Origin: Azonexus hydrophilus
GTDB lineage: Bacteria > Pseudomonadota > Gammaproteobacteria > Burkholderiales > Rhodocyclaceae
Assembly (NCBI RefSeq): GCF_001956855.1
Contig: NZ_MTHD01000002.1
Location: 744,001 to 808,000 of the forward strand
Length of the DNA: 64,000 nucleotides
Reading direction: 5' to 3'
The position numbers and the translations under genes were made by a program. The notes beneath the pieces are model-generated. The model saw only the letters and a list, made by a program, of their open reading frames with translations. It was not told the DNA's origin and did no database searches. Positions 45,492 through 56,113 of this stretch are shown piece by piece (position 1 is the first letter of the stretch; each line of letters opens with the position of its first letter).

Positions 45492-47906
45492 ATGTCGAAC
45501 CCCAACACGCTTCCGGAAACCCTCGAACTGCCGCTGCTGCCGTTGCGCGATGTAGTCGTGTTTCCGCACATGGTCATTCCGCTGTTCGTCGGCCGCCCGA
45601 AATCCATCAAGGCGCTCGAGATGGCGATGGAGTCCGGCAAGCAGATCATGCTGGTCGCCCAGAAATCGGCGGCCAAGGATGAACCCGAACCCGAGGATCT
45701 GTACCGGATCGGCTGCATGGCCAACATCCTGCAGATGCTCAAGCTGCCCGACGGCACCGTCAAGGTGCTGGTCGAAGGCACCCAGCGCGCCCGCGTCGAA
45801 GCCATCGACGTGCAGTCGGCAGTGTTCATGGCGACCGCCGTGCCGCTGTCGCAGTCCGGCGCCGACGATCACGAGATCGAGGCGATGCGCCGCGCCGTGG
45901 TCGCCCAGTTCGACCAGTTCGTCAAACTGAACAAGAAGATTCCGCCAGAGGTTCTGTCGTCGATCACCGGCATCGAGGACGCCGGCCGCCTGGCCGACAC
46001 CATCGCCGCGCATCTGCCGCTGAAGATCGAGCAAAAGCAGGAAGTGCTGGAAATGGACAATGTGCGCGAGCGCATCGACCGCCTGCTCTCCCAGCTGGAA
46101 GCCGAAATCGACATCCTGCAGGTGGAAAAGCGCATCCGCGGCCGCGTCAAGCGGCAGATGGAAAAGAGCCAGCGCGAGTACTACCTGAACGAGCAGGTCA
46201 AGGCGATCCAGAAGGAACTTGGTGAAGGCGAAGAAGGGGCCGATCTCGAGGAACTGGACAAGAAGATTGCTGCCGCCGGCATGAGCAAGGAAGGCCTGGC
46301 CAAGGCCCAGGGCGAGCTGAAGAAGCTGCGCCTGATGTCGCCGATGTCGGCCGAAGCCACTGTCGTGCGCAACTTCATCGAAACGCTGATCGGCCTGCCG
46401 TGGCGCAAGAAGACGCGCATCAGCAAGGATCTGCGCGCCGCCGAAAAAATTCTCGACGCCGATCATTTCGGCCTCGACAAGGTCAAGGAACGCATCGTCG
46501 AGTATCTTGCCGTGCAACAGCGCGTGGACAAGGTCAAGGCGCCGATCCTGTGTCTGGTCGGCCCCCCGGGCGTCGGCAAGACCTCGCTCGGCCAGTCGAT
46601 CGCCAAGGCGACCAACCGCAAGTTCGTGCGCATGGCACTGGGCGGCGTCCGTGACGAAGCCGAAATCCGCGGCCACCGTCGTACCTACATCGGCTCGATG
46701 CCGGGCAAGATCCTGTCCAGCCTGACCAAGGCCGGCGTGCGCAATCCGCTGTTCCTGCTCGACGAAGTGGACAAGCTCGGCCAGGATTTCCGTGGCGATC
46801 CGTCGTCAGCGCTGCTGGAAGTGCTTGATCCGGAACAGAACAACACCTTCCAGGATCATTACGTCGAGGTCGATTTCGACCTTTCCGACGTGATGTTCGT
46901 GGCCACCGCCAACACGCTGAACATCCCTGCCCCGCTGCTCGACCGGATGGAAGTCATCCGCCTGTCCGGCTACACCGAGGACGAGAAGGTCAATATCGCC
47001 ATGCGTTATCTGCTGCCCAAGCAGATGAAGAACAACGGCGTCAAGAAGACCGAGCTGATTGTTGCCGAGAGCGCCGTCCGCGACATCGTCCGCTACTACA
47101 CCCGGGAAGCTGGCGTGCGGGCGCTGGAACGCGAGATTTCGAAGATCTGCCGCAAGGTCGTCAAGACGCTGGTGCTGAAGGCTCGCGACAGCAAGATGAC
47201 GGTCAACGCCCGGAATCTGGACAAATTCCTCGGCGTGCGTCGCTACAGCTACGGCATGGCCGAGAAGGAAAACCAGGTTGGTCAGGTCACCGGTCTGGCG
47301 TGGACCGAAGTCGGCGGCGAACTGCTGACCATCGAATGCGCCAACATGCCGGGCAAGGGCAACATCCTGCGCACCGGCTCGCTCGGCGACGTCATGAAGG
47401 AATCGGTCGAAGCTGCCCGCTCGGTGGTGCGCGCCCGCGCCCGTCGTCTCGGCATCAAGGACGAGGTCTTCGAAAAGACCGACCTGCATATCCACGTTCC
47501 CGAGGGCGCTACGCCGAAGGACGGCCCGTCGGCAGGTATCGCCATGACCACCGCCCTGGTTTCGTCCTACACGGGCATTCCTGTGCGTTGTGACGTGTGT
47601 ATGACCGGCGAGATCACCCTGCGTGGTGAAGTGCTGGCCATCGGTGGCCTCAAGGAGAAGCTGCTGGCCGCCGTTCGCGGTGGTCTGAAGACGGCGCTGA
47701 TCCCGGAAGAGAACGTCAAGGATCTGACCGAGATCACCGAAAACATCAAGAACCGCATCGAGATCGTTCCCGTCAAATGGATCGACCAGGTGCTGGAACG
47801 GGCGCTGGAAACCCTCCCGCAACCGTTGCCCGAAGCAAATGATGCAGCGCCCGAACTGGCCGCCGCAACCGATGATTCGGTGAAAAAGGCCGTGCTTACC
47901 CATTGA
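45492..47906 (+). CDS. lon: ATP-dependent protease Lon
   Basis: An 804-residue LonA protease. The N-terminal substrate-binding domain begins LPLLPLRDVVVFPHMVIPLF. A coiled region leads to the AAA+ module with Walker A GPPGVGKTS and FLLDEVDK. The C-terminal protease domain carries the Ser-Lys dyad: Ser680 in PKDGPSAG and Lys723 in GGLKEKLLAA. It degrades misfolded and regulatory proteins. A sigma-32 promoter precedes it, so it can be induced independently of clpX. Confidence 0.98.
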   Translation: MSNPNTLPETLELPLLPLRDVVVFPHMVIPLFVGRPKSIKALEMAMESGKQIMLVAQKSAAKDEPEPEDLYRIGCMANILQMLKLPDGTVKVLVEGTQRARVEAIDVQSAVFMATAVPLSQSGADDHEIEAMRRAVVAQFDQFVKLNKKIPPEVLSSITGIEDAGRLADTIAAHLPLKIEQKQEVLEMDNVRERIDRLLSQLEAEIDILQVEKRIRGRVKRQMEKSQREYYLNEQVKAIQKELGEGEEGADLEELDKKIAAAGMSKEGLAKAQGELKKLRLMSPMSAEATVVRNFIETLIGLPWRKKTRISKDLRAAEKILDADHFGLDKVKERIVEYLAVQQRVDKVKAPILCLVGPPGVGKTSLGQSIAKATNRKFVRMALGGVRDEAEIRGHRRTYIGSMPGKILSSLTKAGVRNPLFLLDEVDKLGQDFRGDPSSALLEVLDPEQNNTFQDHYVEVDFDLSDVMFVATANTLNIPAPLLDRMEVIRLSGYTEDEKVNIAMRYLLPKQMKNNGVKKTELIVAESAVRDIVRYYTREAGVRALEREISKICRKVVKTLVLKARDSKMTVNARNLDKFLGVRRYSYGMAEKENQVGQVTGLAWTEVGGELLTIECANMPGKGNILRTGSLGDVMKESVEAARSVVRARARRLGIKDEVFEKTDLHIHVPEGATPKDGPSAGIAMTTALVSSYTGIPVRCDVCMTGEITLRGEVLAIGGLKEKLLAAVRGGLKTALIPEENVKDLTEITENIKNRIEIVPVKWIDQVLERALETLPQPLPEANDAAPELAAATDDSVKKAVLTH

Positions 47907-47918
47907 TTTTTAAGGGCT

Positions 47919-47946
47919 GGATGCCGGCGTCCTAGCGCCGGCATCC
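47919..47946 (+). terminator. Stem-loop downstream of lon
   Basis: A perfect 11-bp stem (GGATGCCGGCG with CGCCGGCATCC) around a 6-base loop lies 12 bases past the lon stop. No T run follows, so it is either a weak terminator or an mRNA 3'-stabilising hairpin. Confidence 0.55.
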
Positions 47947-47988
47947 GGAAGCACCGTCCAGACCCGGGTAAACCCGGGCAAAATCCGC

Positions 47989-48018
47989 TTGACACAAGGA
48001 TTTCGGGGGAGATATAAA
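47989..48018 (+). promoter_or_regulatory. Sigma-70 promoter of hupB
   Basis: TTGACA (47989-47994) and TATAAA (48013-48018) are 18 bases apart, 50 bases before the hupB ATG. The perfect -35 element fits a highly expressed nucleoid protein gene. Confidence 0.82.
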
Positions 48019-48067
48019 TCGCCCCTCAACAAATTTTCACCACTCCAATCCTTTCTAGGGGACTTAC

Positions 48068-48340
48068 ATGAACAAGACTGAACTGATCGATCAGATCGCC
48101 TCCGCTGCCGACATTTCCAAGGCTGCTGCCGGCCGTGCACTGGATGCCGCCGTTGAAGCCATCAAGGGCGCCCTCAAGGAAGGCGACAGCGTCAACCTGA
48201 TCGGTTTCGGCACCTTCTACGTCGGCGAGCGCGCTGCCCGCACCGGTCGCAATCCGCGCACCGGCAAGACCCTGGAAATCAAGGCTGCCAAGTCGCCGAA
48301 GTTCCGTGCCGGCAAGGGCCTCAAGGACGCCGTTAACTGA
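48068..48340 (+). CDS. hupB: DNA-binding protein HU-beta
   Basis: A 90-residue histone-like protein beginning [20 protein letters not shown], with the HU signature [20 protein letters not shown] covering the DNA-binding beta-arm and proline loop (RNPRTG). HU dimers bend and compact DNA. The order lon-hupB is conserved in many proteobacteria. It has its own strong promoter; the -10 of the next tRNA gene begins at the base after its stop. Confidence 0.97.
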   Translation: MNKTELIDQIASAADISKAAAGRALDAAVEAIKGALKEGDSVNLIGFGTFYVGERAARTGRNPRTGKTLEIKAAKSPKFRAGKGLKDAVN

Positions 48341-48346
48341 TATAAT
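48341..48346 (+). promoter_or_regulatory. -10 element of the tRNA-Val promoter
   Basis: A perfect TATAAT starts at the base after the hupB stop codon, 28 bases upstream of tRNA-Val. No good -35 hexamer is visible. Confidence 0.55.
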
Positions 48347-48373
48347 GCCGCTCCTTCTGCGCTGGCCGCAGAT

Positions 48374-48449
48374 GGGTGCTTAGCTCAGTTGGTAGAGCGT
48401 CGCCCTTACAAGGCGAATGTCGGCGGTTCGACCCCGTCAGCACCCACCA
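48374..48449 (+). tRNA. tRNA-Val (anticodon TAC)
   Basis: A 76-base cloverleaf: acceptor GGGTGCT with AGCACCC, D-arm TAGCTCAGTTGGTAGAGCG, anticodon loop CTTACAA reading valine, T-loop TTCGACC, and encoded CCA. Confidence 0.97.
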
Positions 48450-48457
48450 AAATTCAG

Positions 48458-48483
48458 AAACCCCGCTCCGGCGGGGTTTTTTA
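48458..48483 (+). terminator. Rho-independent terminator after tRNA-Val
   Basis: CCCCGC (48461-48466), loop TCCG and GCGGGG (48471-48476) are followed by a run of seven T. Confidence 0.92.
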
Positions 48484-48517
48484 TTGTCGAGCAACTTTCA
48501 TCTTTTCCCGAAACCCC

Positions 48518-48545
48518 TTGCAATCTCTGGCACTCTCCGTATAAT
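48518..48545 (+). promoter_or_regulatory. Sigma-70 promoter of the tRNA-Arg pair
   Basis: TTGCAA (48518-48523) and a perfect TATAAT (48540-48545) are 16 bases apart, 16 bases before the first tRNA-Arg. GCGCGG follows, resembling a stringent discriminator. Confidence 0.8.
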
Positions 48546-48561
48546 GCGCGGCTCTGACAGC

Positions 48562-48638
48562 GCGCCCGTAGCTCAGTTGGATAGAGTACTTGGCTACGAA
48601 CCAAGGGGTCGGGCGTTCGAATCGCTCCGGGCGCGCCA
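48562..48638 (+). tRNA. tRNA-Arg (anticodon ACG), copy 1
   Basis: A 77-base cloverleaf: acceptor GCGCCCG, D-arm GCTCAGTTGGATAGAGT, anticodon loop GCTACGAA reading arginine (A34 becomes inosine), T-loop TTCGAAT, and encoded CCA. Confidence 0.97.
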
Positions 48639-48689
48639 TTCAGAAAAAGGAGTCTTTCTCCGGACAGATTCCACCGTTGTACAGACAGC

Positions 48690-48766
48690 GCGCCCGTAGC
48701 TCAGTTGGATAGAGTACTTGGCTACGAACCAAGGGGTCGGGCGTTCGAATCGCTCCGGGCGCGCCA
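48690..48766 (+). tRNA. tRNA-Arg (anticodon ACG), copy 2
   Basis: The sequence is identical to copy 1 (128-base period); even the GACAGC just before the gene is repeated. No separate promoter is seen, so both are probably one transcript. Confidence 0.97.
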
Positions 48767-48771
48767 GTCGA

Positions 48772-48802
48772 AAAAAATGCACCGTTTCCGGTGCTTTTTT
48801 TT
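48772..48802 (+). terminator. Rho-independent terminator after the tRNA-Arg pair
   Basis: GCACCG (48779-48784), loop TTTC and CGGTGC (48789-48794) are followed by eight T and preceded by seven A, so it may work for both directions (end of glrR as well). Confidence 0.9.
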
Positions 48803-48826
48803 CGTCCACATTTCGCGCTCCACAAC

Positions 48827-50205
<1,379 letters not shown>

Positions 50206-50209
<4 letters not shown>

Positions 50210-50724
50210 TGCAGGCTCCCCGGCAACGGGCTGCGCGGCCGGCTGGGCAGGCTGCGTTCGATTTCGGCCAGACGGTCGAGCTTTTCCTGCAACTCCTGGA
50301 GCTTGCGCTGGCCTTCCTTGAGTTGAAGCGCGAGACGTTCGTTGTGGGTTTCGAGTTTCTGCCGTTCGGCCAGTTGCTCGCCAAGCAGGCGGGCCAGCGG
50401 CTGCAGCCTGACGGCGGCAGGCTCGGCATTGCGCTGGATGGCTTCGAGCAGCGCCTGGGCCCGCGCCATATCGGCTGTGCCACGCGGATGCGCGAGCAGC
50501 AGCGCCAGCCGCATCTGGGCATCGGGGTCGCCGGGCATCGCTGCCAGCTCAGCCCGGTCACGGACAATCTCGCCGGCGCTCAGTGCCGGCAGTGCCTGCT
50601 GGTAGGCAAGTGCCGCCAGCGGCCCCTGGCCATTCAGACGCGATGGCCTCTCCGGCAAGGCCGTGCAGGCGGCGGTCGCGAGTACGGCGACAATCAACAG
50701 ACAGGTACGCAAGTTATCTTTCAT
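50206..50724 (-). CDS. qseG: QseG-like lipoprotein
   Basis: A 172-residue protein from the ATG at 50724. The signal peptide ends in a lipobox ATAAC (Cys20). The mature part has helical repeats and a long coiled coil near the C-terminus ([20 protein letters not shown], then [13 protein letters not shown]). In Enterobacteria QseG is the outer-membrane lipoprotein encoded between qseE and qseF that stimulates the kinase. Location and topology support the same role; sequence similarity alone is modest. It overlaps glrK by 11 bases and glrR by four. Confidence 0.75.
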
Positions 50725-52117
50725 CAGGAATATCCACTTGAAAACAGGCGCCACGAGCGCAAGGCACGAGTGCCACGCTGCCGCCCATGGCGCGTACCAG
50801 TTCGCGCACGATGGAGAGGCCGACGCCACTGCCGCGGCGAGCCACGGGCGCGCGCTGGCGGCCCTGGACGAAGGGTTCGAAGATGCGTTGCACGTCCTCC
50901 GGCGCCACGCCCGGCCCCTGGTCGCTGCATTCGAATCGCCAGCCCCGCTGGCTACGTGAGGCGTGGAGTTCGATGCAGCCACCGGACGGGCTGAAATCGA
51001 TGGCATTGGCCAGCAGGTTGTCGAGGATCACGGCCATTTTCCCGGCGTCGAGTTCGGCAGCGCCCTCCCCGGCCTGACGATGTATCTGCAACTGGCGGGC
51101 CTGGGCCGGAAGTTCGTGGCGTTGCGCGGCCTCTTCCAGCAAGCGCGCCGGCTCGACCCGGGCGATGTTCAGGTGACGCGCTTCGAAGGCGGCGGCATTC
51201 AGGCTGAGCAGGCTTTCGATCTGCCCCTGCAGGCCGCCGACATTGTGCGCCAGGATATCGACCACTTCCCGCTGGCTGGCGGACAGCGGCCCGGGCACTT
51301 CCTCGGCCAGCAGGGCGATGCCTTCCTTGAGCGCGGTCAGCGGGGTCTTCAGTTCGTGCGAAACGTGGCGCAGGGTCCGCTCCCGGTCGGCTTCGAGCTC
51401 GGCCAGATGCTGGCGCAGCCAGTCCAGGCGCCGCCCGAGACGACGCAAGTCGTCCGGACCGCCGACCGTGACAGGCTGATCGAAGCGGCTGGCACCGAGC
51501 CGGCCGATGACGTCTTCCAGCTGGCGCACCGGCCGGACCAGCCACCAGCCCATGGCCAGCGCCGCCAGCACGGCCCCCAGCAGGGCCAGCGCGAGGCGGC
51601 TGCCAAGCTGGGCCCGGCGGCGCTCCAGTTCACCAAGCAGGCGATCGTTTTCATGTTCGATCCAGCGCTGGCTGGCGAGCCGGATGGTGTCGTTGAAGCC
51701 GGCGAGGCGGTCGAGCATGCCTGCCAGCTCATCCGTGCCCGCCTTGCGATCCAGGGCGCTGCTCAACTCGCTGGCAACGCCGCGCCAGCCGGCCAGGGCT
51801 TCGCCAAGACTGGCTGCTTCGGGGACATCGATGCGCGCCAGCAATGCCAGCGATTGCGCCAGGTGTTCGTCGAAGCGTAGCCGCAACTGGGGATCATCGA
51901 GCACCAGGAACTGCCGTGCGCTGCGCTCGATATCGATGCTGCGTTCGGCCAGCGTCTGCACGGCGGCAGTCAGTTGCAGCGCCTGCGTGCTGTTGTCCCG
52001 GCTCTGGCCGACCAGGCGTTCGAGCAGCAACCAGCCGTGCACTGCCACGCCGCCAAGCAGGATGACGATCAGCAGGAAGCCGGCAAGCATGCCTTGACGG
52101 AACGAAATTCGCCTCAT
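50714..52117 (-). CDS. glrK: Sensor histidine kinase GlrK (QseE)
   Basis: A 467-residue membrane kinase. Two membrane helices (residues ~10-32 and ~175-194) flank a helical periplasmic sensor. Then come a HAMP domain (~195-245), the phospho-accepting His254 in RHVSHELKTPLTALKEG, and a HATPase_c domain with NAIDFSP (N-box), DQGPGVAPED and GSGVGLSIV (G-boxes). It would phosphorylate GlrR in response to envelope signals via QseG. It is first in a three-gene operon whose promoter is in the 251-base divergent gap. Confidence 0.92.
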   Translation of the reverse strand: MRRISFRQGMLAGFLLIVILLGGVAVHGWLLLERLVGQSRDNSTQALQLTAAVQTLAERSIDIERSARQFLVLDDPQLRLRFDEHLAQSLALLARIDVPEAASLGEALAGWRGVASELSSALDRKAGTDELAGMLDRLAGFNDTIRLASQRWIEHENDRLLGELERRRAQLGSRLALALLGAVLAALAMGWWLVRPVRQLEDVIGRLGASRFDQPVTVGGPDDLRRLGRRLDWLRQHLAELEADRERTLRHVSHELKTPLTALKEGIALLAEEVPGPLSASQREVVDILAHNVGGLQGQIESLLSLNAAAFEARHLNIARVEPARLLEEAAQRHELPAQARQLQIHRQAGEGAAELDAGKMAVILDNLLANAIDFSPSGGCIELHASRSQRGWRFECSDQGPGVAPEDVQRIFEPFVQGRQRAPVARRGSGVGLSIVRELVRAMGGSVALVPCARGACFQVDIPDER

Positions 52118-52160
52118 GAAAAATCAACAATCCTCATAATAATCATGGATATAACCAATC

Positions 52161-52178
52161 TGTCGGCAACAAGCGACA
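52161..52178. promoter_or_regulatory. GlrR/QseF binding site 1
   Basis: TGTC (52161-52164), ten bases and GACA (52175-52178) match exactly the TGTC-N10-GACA consensus known for enterobacterial GlrR. It lies 65 bases upstream (centre to centre) of site 2. Confidence 0.8.
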
Positions 52179-52225
52179 TTCTATCCCCGCAGCAGCACTG
52201 GCTTGCAGCCGGGGGCAAAAATACC

Positions 52226-52243
52226 TGTCGCTTTTTGCCGACA
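52226..52243. promoter_or_regulatory. GlrR/QseF binding site 2
   Basis: TGTC (52226-52229), ten bases and GACA (52240-52243) is a second exact match. It lies about 65 bases before the sigma-54 promoter, a usual enhancer distance. Confidence 0.8.
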
Positions 52244-52305
52244 TGGCAGCAGGAAAGCCGGCGAGCAAAAAACACAAGCTACTGTTTTAAATGAACAAAT
52301 AATTC

Positions 52306-52322
52306 CTGGCACGCTTATCGCG
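52306..52322 (+). promoter_or_regulatory. Sigma-54 promoter of the bactofilin gene
   Basis: CTGGCACGCTTATCGCG has the -24 element TGGCACG and a -12 element TCGC (one mismatch to TTGC), with the GG and GC dinucleotides exactly ten bases apart. It lies 47 bases before the ATG and downstream of two enhancer sites. Confidence 0.78.
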
Positions 52323-52368
52323 ATAGGGGTTCCGAGCGTCATTTCCGACCTTGCTACCAGGAGAGCCC

Positions 52369-52950
52369 ATGTTCATGAAATCCAGCCCTTCCGTTGTTCG
52401 CAACGATCCGATTACCCGCAACGAGGCGAGATCGGTGCTTGGGGGGAGTTCCCCGATCAAGGCGCCCGCCGGCAGCAGCCGGCAGGAAGCGCCACCGCCG
52501 CCACAGAGCGGCAACCGCAACAGTGAAATCCCGTCGAACGCAGTACCTGAAGCACCCGTAGTAGCTGAAACCCAGATCGTCGCCAAGGAAACGGGGGCCC
52601 GACTGATCGTCGGCCCCGACGTCAAGCTGAAGGGCGCGGAAATTCTCGATTGCGACACCCTGGTCGTCGAAGGCCGGGTCGAAGCGACGATGGACAGCCG
52701 CGTTATCCGCATCGCCGACAAGGGCGCCTTTTCCGGCAAGGTCAGCATCGATGTCGCCGAGATCCACGGCAGCTTCGATGGCGAACTGACCGCCCGCTCG
52801 CAACTGATCATCCACGCCACCGGCCGGGTCAGCGGCAAGATTCGCTACGGCAAGCTGGTGATCGCCGAGGGCGGCGAATTGTGCGGCGACATCAACGCCC
52901 TGGCGGCAGAAAGGAGCAGCGTACCGATCCTGAACGCAATCTCGGCCTGA
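52369..52950 (+). CDS. Bactofilin family cytoskeletal protein
   Basis: A 193-residue protein from the ATG at 52369 (AGGAG upstream; six codons earlier there is only a weak alternative). The first ~75 residues are disordered and proline-rich (SSRQEAPPPPQ). The rest is the DUF583/bactofilin beta-helix: LIVGPDVKLKGAEILDCDTL, VVEGRVEATMDSR, GSFDGELTARSQLIIHATGR and KLVIAEGGELCGDI. Bactofilins polymerise without nucleotide into scaffolds for cell shape, polysaccharide secretion or motility. It has a sigma-54 promoter with GlrR sites and a strong terminator, so it is a single-gene unit. Confidence 0.9.
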   Translation: MFMKSSPSVVRNDPITRNEARSVLGGSSPIKAPAGSSRQEAPPPPQSGNRNSEIPSNAVPEAPVVAETQIVAKETGARLIVGPDVKLKGAEILDCDTLVVEGRVEATMDSRVIRIADKGAFSGKVSIDVAEIHGSFDGELTARSQLIIHATGRVSGKIRYGKLVIAEGGELCGDINALAAERSSVPILNAISA

Positions 52951-52972
52951 ACGCAAAGACTGGTCATTTTCA

Positions 52973-53008
52973 GGGAAGCCCCGTAGACTGCGGAGCTTCC
53001 CTTTTTTT
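52973..53008 (+). terminator. Rho-independent terminator after the bactofilin gene
   Basis: GGGAAGC (52973-52979) pairs with GCTTCCC (52995-53001), with an inner CCG/CGG pairing, followed by seven T. It lies 15 bases before the ettA ATG, insulating the two genes. Confidence 0.85.
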
Positions 53009-53023
53009 GTCACAGGCGATTCC

Positions 53024-54688
<1,665 letters not shown>

Positions 54689-54715
54689 TACCGGGTGGCT
54701 GTGTGCGATCCGGGC

Positions 54716-54810
54716 TCATGGATCGCCACGGCCTGCGGCCTCGCGATGACGGACTGCCCCGTCATTGCGAGCGTAGTGAAGCAATCCAGGCCTGCGCCTC
54801 TCGCGATGAC
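54716..54810. repeat. Dispersed REP-like repeat (full inverted pair)
   Basis: CATGGATCGCCACGGC and CTCGCGATGACGG, then GTCATTGCGAGCGTAGTG, GAAGCAATCCAGG and CTCTCGCGATGAC give arms in alternating orientation. It is the same family as 1516-1704, located after ettA. Confidence 0.8.
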
Positions 54811-54820
54811 AGACCATGCA

Positions 54821-54847
54821 AAACGGGCGCCTGATCAGCGCCCGTTT
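54821..54847. terminator. Bidirectional terminator between ettA and the next gene
   Basis: AAACGGGCGC (54821-54830), loop CTGATCA and GCGCCCGTTT (54838-54847) form a perfect 10-bp stem flanked by A and T runs. Confidence 0.85.
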
Positions 54848-54885
54848 CTGTTTTCTGCCCCGCTGCTGCGAGGCAGGATAAAAAA

Positions 54886-55164
54886 TCAATGCTTGAGGTT
54901 GGCGGCGAAGACCGCGCGGCTCTTTTCGGAAAACTGGAATTCGGAGAAGGCACGTTCGATTTCGGCCAGGTTGTCACCCGACGAGCGATCCTCGAAACAG
55001 ATGCCGATGCTCTTGCCGTTGGCGGCCAGCGTCTGGAACGCGAAACGCCAGCGTTGCGCCTCTGCCAGCCGCTCGCGCAGTTGGGCTTCGTTGGAAATGG
55101 AAATACCGGCCTTCTTCAGGGAATCCAGGAACTGCTCGAAGGATTCGTTGCTAAGACTACCCAT
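54886..55164 (-). CDS. Small unknown protein (92 residues)
   Basis: A 92-residue soluble acidic protein starting MGSLSNESFEQFLDSLKKAG. It is predicted mostly helical, with a central KSIGICFEDRSSGDNLAEIE segment and no membrane helix, signal or metal motif. I do not recognise a family. Coding is supported by a proper frame, the convergent terminator at 54821-54847 and a divergent neighbour 120 bases away. It appears to be a single-gene unit. Confidence 0.6.
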   Translation of the reverse strand: MGSLSNESFEQFLDSLKKAGISISNEAQLRERLAEAQRWRFAFQTLAANGKSIGICFEDRSSGDNLAEIERAFSEFQFSEKSRAVFAANLKH

Positions 55165-55284
55165 TTATGTCTCCGTTAGATTACGGTGCAGCGGCACCAT
55201 GTGTCGAATAACGACCTTCCCGGCATTCGGTTGACACTAAAGTGATAGAAAAGTGACGGAAGTTTGAATGCGATAATGTCGCCC

Positions 55285-56106
55285 ATGAAAAAACAGAATC
55301 CCCCTGCCGCCATTCCGGAAATCCGCCCCGGGCAGTCGATTGAACTGCTCAAGGAACTGCATATCCTGACCCGCGACGGGAAACTCAACCAGGACAGCCG
55401 ACGCAAGCTGAAACAGGTGTATCACCTGGCCCAGTTCATCGAACCGCTGCTCGACGGCATGGAAACCCTCGTCGATCACGGTGCCGGCAAGTCCTACCTC
55501 GGCTTCATCCTCTACGATCTCTATATCAAGGAGCGTGCCAGCGGCGACGTCATCGGTATCGAAACGCGCACCGAGCTCGTCGAAAAATCACGCGAACTGG
55601 CCGCCCGGCTTGGCTTTCCGCGCATGCGCTTCCTTGCCTGCACGGTCGAGGATTCGCTGACTTCCGGCGAGTTGCCAGCCACTGTCGATGTCGTTACGGC
55701 CCTGCATGCCTGCAATACGGCGACCGATGACGCGATCCGTTTCGCTCTGACACGACAGGCGAAGCACGTCGTGCTGGTGCCCTGCTGCCAGGCCGAGGTC
55801 GCCGCGACGATGCGGGCCCGCAAGAACGAATCGCTGGGCCAGACGCCGCTGTCCGAACTGTGGCGCCATCCGATCCACACCCGCGAACTGGGCAGCCACC
55901 TGACCAACGTGCTGCGCTGCCTGCTGCTCGAATCGCACGGCTACGACGTCACCGTCACCGAACTGGTCGGCTGGGAGCATTCGATGAAGAACGAGTTGAT
56001 CATCGCCAGCAAACGCGGTGCCCCGAGAAAAAATGCCCGCGAGCGGGCTGAAGCCATCCTGCGCGAGTTCAATATCGAGGAACTTGCGCCGCGCTTCGCC
56101 TACTAA
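55285..56106 (+). CDS. SAM-dependent methyltransferase, candidate RNA methyltransferase
   Basis: About 273 residues from the ATG at 55285 (an ATG at 55276 is also possible). After a helical N-terminus (KLNQDSRRKLKQVYHLAQFI) the SAM site reads TLVDHGAGKSYLGFILYDLY, followed by VIGIETRTELVEKSRELAAR and DVVTALHACNTATDDAIRFA. A PCCQAEVA motif with two cysteines resembles the Methyltransf_32-type group. The gene ends seven bases before rlhA, so an rRNA-modification role is plausible but inferred only from this pairing. Confidence 0.72.
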   Translation: MKKQNPPAAIPEIRPGQSIELLKELHILTRDGKLNQDSRRKLKQVYHLAQFIEPLLDGMETLVDHGAGKSYLGFILYDLYIKERASGDVIGIETRTELVEKSRELAARLGFPRMRFLACTVEDSLTSGELPATVDVVTALHACNTATDDAIRFALTRQAKHVVLVPCCQAEVAATMRARKNESLGQTPLSELWRHPIHTRELGSHLTNVLRCLLLESHGYDVTVTELVGWEHSMKNELIIASKRGAPRKNARERAEAILREFNIEELAPRFAY

Positions 56107-56113
56107 GTCCGCC

